From: Thunnus maccoyii
Taxonomy: Eukaryota; Chordata; Actinopteri; Scombriformes; Scombridae
Assembly (NCBI RefSeq): GCF_910596095.1
Contig: NC_056544.1
Span: 9,719,155 to 9,783,154, forward strand
Direction of reading: 5' to 3'
Length of the DNA: 64,000 nt
The notes beneath the pieces are model-generated. The model saw only the letters and a list, made by a program, of their open reading frames with translations, searched no databases and was not told the origin of the DNA. The translations under genes and the position numbers were made by a program. This document shows positions 49,004 to 64,000 of the stretch, piece after piece; position 1 is the first letter of the stretch, and each line of letters begins with the position of its first letter.

Positions 49004-49963
49004 GTAAGTTTGTGCATATATACATGTATATATCATGTACTTGTTGAGTAAAATGTTTTCATCAGCATACATCACACATCCATACGTGTTTCTAGCAAAG
49101 CTAACACAATGAAGTTAGAGTTGGCGTAGCTACGTAGCCAGCTGCCCAACCCAGGCGAGCTCCATTAAGCCGCCTAGCTTAGCTGTCCGGTGTCCGGCTG
49201 GAAAAACCTCGGATGTAAGGCTGTAGTTTGTGGTCATTGGAGATCCGGTGGCTAACGTTACCATTTAGCTGGACTTGACAACTGTTAGAAGTGGATTTAA
49301 TTATAATGATGTTTGCTAAATAACTAGCTAGATACATATTTAACATGAATTTAACAATGTTGACAAGGCCAGTTGGCTAAGTTAACGTTAACTAACTTGG
49401 CGTTGCCCAGACTGCCTCCCTTTGCTAACAACCGGTAACGTTCGCAATTAACGATAACGTTATGTTTGCTAAAGTTTTCTACCACTTTCTATTAACAACT
49501 CGATGTGGCTTGTATCTTTCTTGTGTGTATCATCATGTCCTTTAATCGGCTTTAAGCTATTTCTGTCAGCGCACTGAGGCAATGAGTATGTAATATTGCC
49601 AGCGAAGTCAGCCTTATCTTGTGTTCATTGAGGCTTTCTGGTTGGCCATGGATATCTGCAGCAGTTTCCTGGGGCTCAATCTGTTCATTGCGTTTTGGTA
49701 ACGTTAGGGCTTTGCAAAGTTGCATGGTCTGCAGTTTCAGTGTTGCTTCAACCAATCCCACACCCACACCAGGAATGCGAAATTAACTCTGACATTATTC
49801 TATTAATGCTGAGACTTGTACATTAAACTAGTCCACTGCTAACTGTGATCAGTGCCAGTTTGATCTCGTAGGTTACAAAAAGTGTTCATTATTTGAGCAT
49901 CTTTTAGACACTGAGTGATTTTTAAAAAGCCATTTACTGTTTCAGGCCTTCTCCAGTGTGACA

Positions 49964-52900
49964 ATGGAGCCATCAGGAAGTACCACAACATCTTCAAGCA
50001 ACCACACTCTGAACTCAACAGGTGTCGGTTGTCCATGGGAGATCAGCGACAAGGCCAGACTGTGCCGCTTCCTCTGCTATGGCTTGGAGGGAGACTTGTA
50101 CACTGCCAGAGAGGAGGGTCGTGTCAGCATAGAGAACGCTGAAACCCTGTTTTCCCTTCTTCAGGATGGCCACGGTGGCGAGGTGGTGGAAGAGATAAAA
50201 AGGTTCGCTAAAGATGAGCGAGCTGTCAGACTCGGCCCCTCCTTTTTTGCACTGGCTTTGTGCTCCCAGCACTCTGAGCTGAAGACCAGGCAGGCGGCAT
50301 TCAAAGCCCTGAAGGAAGTTTGTCGAGATCCTGCCCATCTGTTTTCTTTCATCCAGTACAAAAAAGAGTTGAAAGAGGGCATGAAGTGTGGGATTTGGGG
50401 ACGTGCCCTGAGAAGAGCAGTGTCTGACTGGTACAATGAGCAAGATGCCATGAGTCTGGCTGCGGCTGTGACCAAATGTAAACAGAGAGAGGGGTGGTCA
50501 CACCAAGATCTACTCAGGCTCTCTCACACCAAACCAGCTCATGAAGGTTAGTTTACACAGACCCATTTTATACACATCTGTTTACAGGGGACGGCAAAAT
50601 ATCATCCACCTCACATTACAATATCCCTGGATTGCAGTAAGCAACGTGTGAAGGCAATAACAGCTTTTTCATTTTTATTTTCAGTTTAAGTTTGGAAAGC
50701 CGTAGTGTTTTCTCAGGTCATTGCATGTAGAGTTTGTAATTTCTGCTGTTAAGTGTCTTCAACCACTGGTGGAGGTGGATTACTAATGGCTACTTTACGA
50801 CTTCTTATTTGTCATCATATTTTTAGAGGCCTTTTTCCTTGCCACCTTACATAATTGTGCAGTATTTGTTACTACTGCATCAACAACACAGGAACTAACT
50901 GTAAATTAGAATTAAGCAATGAAGCTGAATACCAATTGGCAGCATTTGTCAGCTTTAATAGAGGTTTGCCACTCAGCATTTCCATAAGTGTTGCAAATAC
51001 GATATTATGTATGTAACGTGAGAAGGGAAAATGCATCAGATGTCATGACGATAAACAGAAAAAATCTGCAGGAGACAATTGTAAACACTGACAACAGAAC
51101 AGCAACACTACAAGCCACAACCTCCGAAACGGTCATAGAGTTGGATTAACTTGATTGCCACTGGGTTTAAAGGTGTATCTGAGTCTGACCTTGTGCACTT
51201 GTAAACAACCTTTCCTGAAATATAATCTGTACCATGCCAATTTGAACACTCTCTAATCATGATTTGGTCATTTTGTTTCACTTTTTTTTGGGAGGCTGAA
51301 AAAAGACAAATTAGATAAGACAATGATGGCCCTTTCTTTTTGTTTTCAGCTATTGCCTTGATCAGCAAATATGTAACAAAAGGATGGAAAGAGGTCCAGG
51401 TTGCTTACGCAGATAAAGAGAACTCAGAGGAGGTCGCCAAAGTGCTTTCATACCTTGAAGTGGTGGAGAAGGTCAAGCACAGTTGTGATGAAACGGAGGT
51501 CATCAATTTAATAGAGGAACACAAATTGGAGAGGGAACAGCTACTGACAGACCACCTGAAGTCCAAACTGGTGAGTGTTTATGTGTTTTTAAATCATCAT
51601 TCAGTGTTGGGATTTCATGCATTCTACCTACAAACAGTTATTGGAGAATTGTTTTGAGAGAAATACCTTTGTTATCATCAATCTGACATTAAGTTAATCA
51701 TAAAATGACATTGGATCATATGTAATCGCATGTCCAGCCTTCCATAAGTCTGATGAGGTGATATGTGTTTATGTTTTGAGGTATGGAGAGCGTTGTTGAA
51801 GGAAATGCCTCTCCAGTCTGTGCTAAGGATCTTAGGTAAGATGACGGCAAACAAAGTTCTTGAACCAGGGACTTCAGAAACACAAACTGTTTGTGACAGA
51901 ATCCAGAGTGAGACGGCATTAAAGAAGGTATGACTTATAGTTCTTCCTAATTAATGTACAGTTATGTGTTTGTTTTCTTAGCCAGTAGTCATTATTCAAG
52001 TATTACATGTGTGTCTATAAATCACCAGGCAAAGCTCCACCCTTTCAACATACTCTTGGCTTCTGAAAACTACAAAAGAGGCCAAGGCTATCAGGGTAAA
52101 ACAAAATGGGAACCAGACAGCAGCATCCTGAAAGCAATGGACTCTGCTTTTTACAAGAGTTTTATGGTAAGTTCCGTTTATCTTCATGACTTCTGATAGA
52201 CCATCAAAGAAGACAGCGGCTAATAGCATCAGCTAACACAAATAAACTCTTGTTCTGTTGCTGTTTTGTCCCCCAGAATGTGGATCCTGTCGGTAAACGC
52301 TTTGTGGTGGCAGTGGATGTGAGCACATCGCTGAGCAGCATTGTCCCAGGGACGTCGATCAGCACTGCCGTCGCTGCCGCAGCAATTACCATGGTAAGAC
52401 AATACTAGAGCTAGCCAACTACCCAGAGTGTGGTTAATTGTTGTTTCAGTTGGAACAGCTGCGTATGTAAGCAGGGCTCAGGCCGCCCCATCTTTGGAGG
52501 AAGCTTGGGTCAAGGAATTGGTCTGTTGACACATACTGGATTCCTGCAAAAATTCCTTCCGCAGTGCGATATTCGTAGTCCACAGGCCCTTCAGCAGTGA
52601 TCAGCTGAGACATGTGCTATCACAGTGATGATTCTCTCCTTTCTTAAAAGGACTGCAATGAGGTAGAACATTTGAATGGTACCTATTTTTCTTGCAAAAC
52701 ACGCGTGTGTGTGTGTGTGTGTGTGTATGAGAGATATTTTTTCTGTGTGATGTCATGCTTTCCTTTTGACCTTTGTGCCTGCTACAGATTTTTGCAAGGA
52801 CAGAGGCAGACACACACGTGCTAGCCTACTCTGAAGGATTTGTGGTTCCATGCACGGTTTCTGCTGACATGAGTCTCGCACAAGCAACAGTGGAACTGGT

Positions 52901-53934
52901 TAAGGTAAGGCGTGTAACAGCGTCAAAGAATAAGAAATTAATTACAGTTACTGATCAGTCTACATTACGAATAAGGACATTTTATAATCGTTTAAAAATA
53001 CATTAGTCCAGTCCAGTAGAAGATTAATTGCCTTAATTAACCATTAACCATTGACACTGAACATGTCTTGCTCTTGAACGCTTACCTTTCCACCATACTG
53101 TATGCTCCAGATCCCGAGTGGGAGCACAGACTGCACTCTTCCCATCACATGGGCCACAGAGAACGGGAAAGCTGTAGATGTGTTCATCATTCTAACCAAC
53201 AACCCTCTGTGGACGTTTACTGCCAGCCCGGTGGAGTCTCTAAAGAAGCACAGACAAGTATATTCATTTATTCATTAATGCCTGCTCAGGGAGGGGATTT
53301 AATTGAATAATGTCCTTTCAGATAACGATTGTTTTTTAAAAACAGGATTAAGCAGACCTCAGGTAAAATTAATTTGCAATTTGATGGACTTAATCAGACA
53401 AATGGGATGAGGTTCCTTTTCAGACTTACATTAAAGCTGATATCTGGACTCTCAATTTCCAGAATGACCACTGTTCATGTTATATATTACTATGTATATC
53501 ATGAGACACAATTAATGTCCCGTAATAACATGACAGTGGCTGAACCCTCTCACTGGGATTTCTATCACCTGAAAAACTTCAAACATTGTCATCAGCTCTG
53601 TTTAAAACATCTTTTTTATGATATTAAGGAACTACAAAATGTTCATTCCTAATTAGTTTTTTTTGTCAGGTACAGTTCTGAGGAACATCTCTGTATCTGA
53701 CAAAGGGCCAATTTTCAAGCATGCTTTTTGCAAAAAAAACAATTAAAAATAAAATGTTTTTTATGTGCATATTCTCAACAGATATCAGGAACCAATTCTA
53801 AATTGGTGATGTGTGGGCTGACATCCATTGGACAGGCCATCGCAGACACAGAAGACAGAGGTGTACTGAGCATCTGTGGCTTCGACCTTGGAGCTTTGAG
53901 TGTCATTCGTAACCTAGCCCAGGATCTGATCTGA
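49964..53934 (+). CDS. ro60: Ro60, Y-RNA binding protein (TROVE2/SSA)
   Basis: Eight coding exons: 49964-50546, 51350-51570, 51781-51927, 52029-52166, 52277-52393, 52788-52904, 53111-53257 and 53782-53934. They give 540 residues (human 538) with consistent phase. The ATG follows an acceptor at 49,945 that marks an upstream non-coding exon. The TROVE/HEAT-repeat ring (about 25-363) includes [34 protein letters not shown] and TKGWKEV. The von Willebrand A domain (about 364-540) has a MIDAS motif D377-V-S379-T-S381 and T447. The usual MIDAS Asp in the FTDNE segment is Asn471. Family role: binds Y RNAs and the ends of misfolded small RNAs in RNA quality control; it is a human autoantigen. uchl5, head-to-head with it in mammals, is absent here. 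Confidence 0.96.
52704..52727 (+). repeat. (GT)n microsatellite in ro60 intron
   Basis: A short GT run between coding exons 5 and 6 of ro60. Confidence 0.9.
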
Positions 53935-55677
53935 TAAAGTATTTGGGACCGTCTCTGAATCATGTCATTAGAGTCCAACAAGAAGGCACAAAGTGGACCA
54001 ACATGGCTCACTTAGCATGTAGAGTGCCCTAAAACAGCACTAATCCAAAAGATATTGACATTTACAATTCCAATTTCTCTTTTTGTATTATGTCGCTTAC
54101 AAATTGACAAAGTGTCCAGCGGGCTGGACAACACTCTGGAAATGTGTGCATATATTTTTTTCTGAAATTTAAAAAGGAAGTGATAACACATGATATGTCA
54201 TTGCATATCATGCTGTTGGAGTTTTAGTGCAAACAGCACTCTGTTGTTAAGTGCTTTGATGGTTTTTGGTGAGACATGAACCCTTTGAAGAAATTCCACA
54301 TTTATAGCGAGATGTTTGCAGATTAAATAAGAGGAACAGGTTAAGAGACAGAATGTTGGAGACTTAGTGCAACTGTAGGTTTATTAGAAGGGGATTTACT
54401 GTTTCTAGTATGTATCTATGGTATGATTTAGCAAGTTTGATGTGATGGTAGAGGCATTTTAAATTTGAAAGCCTGTCCCTCTGTTTTATGTAGCATTATT
54501 ATAAATTATTAACTGATATACTGTAAGAGAGGAAAAACACCAAAAGTGAACAGAATACATTGCATTTTGTTTTCTGACTATTCTTCTATTCTTTGATTTA
54601 TTTGGTCAGAAAAGGTTTTTTTTATAGTGATGTTAATGTCTAGAATTCCATTTACATAACACTGCCTATAGCTTAGCTACAATTTTAGTTCTATTAACAT
54701 TTGTTTTCCCCTGAGCCAATTTTATTTTAAAACTGAGTTGTCTTTTCTGCTCTTGTCAAATGTATTCTATAAAAAAAAATACCCTTGGTGCTCTTAAATG
54801 TGATGCAACATTATTGGGGGATTATTTGGGTTTTGGTTTATTTGGGATTTTCCTTCGTATAACAATAATGCCAATGTAAGTCGGTTTGCTGTAGGTTGGA
54901 AAAATTGACTTTTTCTCATATTTTAGTCTGAATTCTATGCATCACATTTGGGATTTTACTGTATTATTATGTCCAGGAAGGACAGATCATAGTTATTTAA
55001 CAACTGTTTACCTAGACTGAATCTGCTAGCACAGTAATGTTTCAGTATATTTGATGTAAGAATGTCCGTTATGCAAAAACTAACAGATAATTGCTACATT
55101 AGCGGAATAAAAGGAATTGAATGTACCGGTACTTTTGTAAAACATGACACAGAAGAGATTTAAAGTACAGTGCTTTATATTTCTTCAAAGAGAATAAACA
55201 CATATGTTTTAGTGTTAGGGGCCACTTCATTTTTGGGAAATGGAAGCAATCGACCACAGTGGTGCTTCTTGTTTTATTGAACACTAATTACTGTAATTAC
55301 AGACAGAATTAACATTCAACGTGTCACTTATTCTCCATTCTAGTGTAATTCATTATGAAGAAAAATAAACTGACCATGTTACTGTGAAGGATTTTTCTCC
55401 ACACATGCTGATACTGTCATTTTCAATGTTAAGACAATGTCCGCTGTATTTTTGACCAAAGGTCAAAACGCTATGAAGCTAAAATATATGTACAATATGA
55501 TTGTTGATACAGCGTTTGTAGTTGAAAGTTTGACACAAGAGATAGTTATTATTATGAGGTATGGTAATTCACAAGTGTTTCACCACCATGGTTAACTCTC
55601 TCCTATTATGTTTGTTGTATCCATTTTGCTTAACATCTAAGTACTTGACTGTAGTGGCAATGTAGACCCTTAATAAA
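53935..55677 (+). other. ro60 3' UTR
   Basis: A long AT-rich stretch ending with an AATAAA at 55,672-55,677. Earlier signals near 55,104 and 55,366 could be used alternatively. Only about 390 bases remain to the cdc73 start codon. Confidence 0.5.
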
Positions 55678-62943
<7,266 letters not shown>

Positions 62944-63169
62944 GTGAGTTTTCTTTGTGCTAATTTTAGTCTTGAATGGTGATGATGGAGATTGCATGCA
63001 GCTGTAAAGGAATGTACCAAGATTACTCTGCTGGTCGTTGCTCTTTGTAATGTTTTACTAGCAACTAGTAATGTCTTCTAATCAGCAAATACCTAAAGAG
63101 ACAAGAGTCGTTTCTCATGTGGAAGTAAAATGTCAGTGACCACCAGCTGAAATAACTGGATTTATTTTT

Positions 63170-64000
63170 GGAACAATTGAAGGCAAGCACCCAATAGTTG
63201 CTCTTTATGGTAACCATCACCAGACACGTACCAAATTTAGACCCGTATTAACATGTGATATGGAAGATCAAGTAGAAGGTAGAGAGAGGGACATCACAAA
63301 ACTTGAAAAAATCACAATTTAACTGTTGGGGATACAATTCTGAAAAAAATCACTCATCAACCTGCTTTTTTTTTCAGTTGTATTGTCAAATATTTTGGTG
63401 AACTTTGTTAAAAAATTGGATGAAATGGAAAATGTTACAGAACAAACAAATTATAGTAAGACACTTAATACCACTGCGGACTCACAGTTTGACCAATCTG
63501 AACACAATTTGAAACATGTGATATGTAGTATCCAAAGAATGTCCAAAAGAATTTTGGTAGCAATTGAATGAAGACTTGTGGAGATATAGATGTTAATTGA
63601 CTTTGCATATTTTGAAAAATATATAGACAGACTTCTGAATTGACCATAGTTTGCAGTGAGGCAAACTTTTGTCACAATTCAGTGGATGTGCTGAAGAGAT
63701 TTCAGCTCTGTAGGACATAAGGGTGATTTATTTTGATTTTTTTGAAGTTTGGAATCTGAAATTTAGATTTGTTGTAATAAGCCATGCGGACTTTAATCAG
63801 TCATTACCAAATTTTATGCATCGACTGAATCATCACCCTAGATTGTGTGAAACACATTGGTGCAGCCAGTTATGAAATATAAACTTTTTTGCAGTTAGTA
63901 GCCGAATATCACAGGACTGTGTAGCAATGCTTCGACCTGGCATTCAAACACATGCACCAAGTTTGGTTACAATAACTTAAGCCAATTTTGATTTATGAGC
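63170..64000 (+). repeat. Probable family C repeat, second copy, runs off window
   Basis: Segments 'accagacacgtaccaaattt' and 'gcaccaagtttggttacaat' have the texture of the interior of the repeat at 59,299-59,854. The stretch lies in the intron after cdc73 exon 9. The ends are not in view, so assignment is by internal similarity only. Confidence 0.4.

Noticed and set aside
48761-49051. Plus-strand frames with Cys-Val repeats
   Set aside because: They are a translation of the TG microsatellite next to the ro60 promoter.
50015-50443. 142-codon minus-strand open frame opposite ro60 exon
   Set aside because: It is a shadow of the ro60 coding exon, whose product is certain on the plus strand.

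Overview
The window reads as vertebrate nuclear DNA from a teleost fish, probably a spiny-rayed (percomorph-like) one. It has multi-exon genes with GT-AG introns, long CA/TG microsatellites, and many fish-type interspersed repeats: tRNA-derived SINEs, MITE-like elements, a truncated L2/CR1-type LINE and LTR fossils. All genes recognised here are host genes on the + strand.

Layout. 1-23.5 kb has no convincing gene. It holds scattered repeats: a MITE-like copy at 1.1 kb, an LTR-like repeat at 2.6-3.2 kb, a common fish repeat at 4.9-5.4 kb, an inverted-repeat-bounded block with an LTR-retroelement fossil at 5.6-8.0 kb, a SINE at 8.65 kb, a LINE at 9.4-10.9 kb, a perfect hairpin at 16.6 kb and a solo-LTR-like repeat at 19.8-20.2 kb. 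23.6-46.9 kb is a tandem cluster of four R4-subfamily RGS genes: rgs18 (23.6-27.1), rgs21 (32.6-33.75), an rgs13/rgs1-type gene (38.4-39.4) and a divergent rgs2-type gene (45.6-46.9). 48.9-55.7 kb is ro60 (trove2), complete, with 8 coding exons after a probable non-coding first exon. From 56.07 kb to the right edge is cdc73 (parafibromin). Its first nine coding exons are present and the rest lies outside the window.

The order rgs18-rgs21-rgs13/1-rgs2-ro60-cdc73 matches the human 1q31 block RGS18-RGS21-RGS1-RGS13-RGS2-UCHL5-RO60-GLRX2-CDC73. Here one of the RGS1/RGS13 pair, uchl5 and glrx2 are not seen. The RGS genes encode GTPase-activating proteins for heterotrimeric G-protein alpha subunits. 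Ro60 is a Y-RNA and misfolded-RNA chaperone. Cdc73 is a subunit of the RNA polymerase II-associated Paf1 complex. They are linked by old synteny rather than by a shared pathway.

Points most worth a second look: the rgs2-type gene keeps the RGS2-specific Cys but has changed other G-alpha contact positions; the rgs21 gene has Cys in place of a conserved contact Ser; Ro60 has Asn in place of the usual fifth MIDAS Asp; and there is a 22-bp perfect-stem hairpin at 16.6 kb. I found no undescribed multi-gene system.
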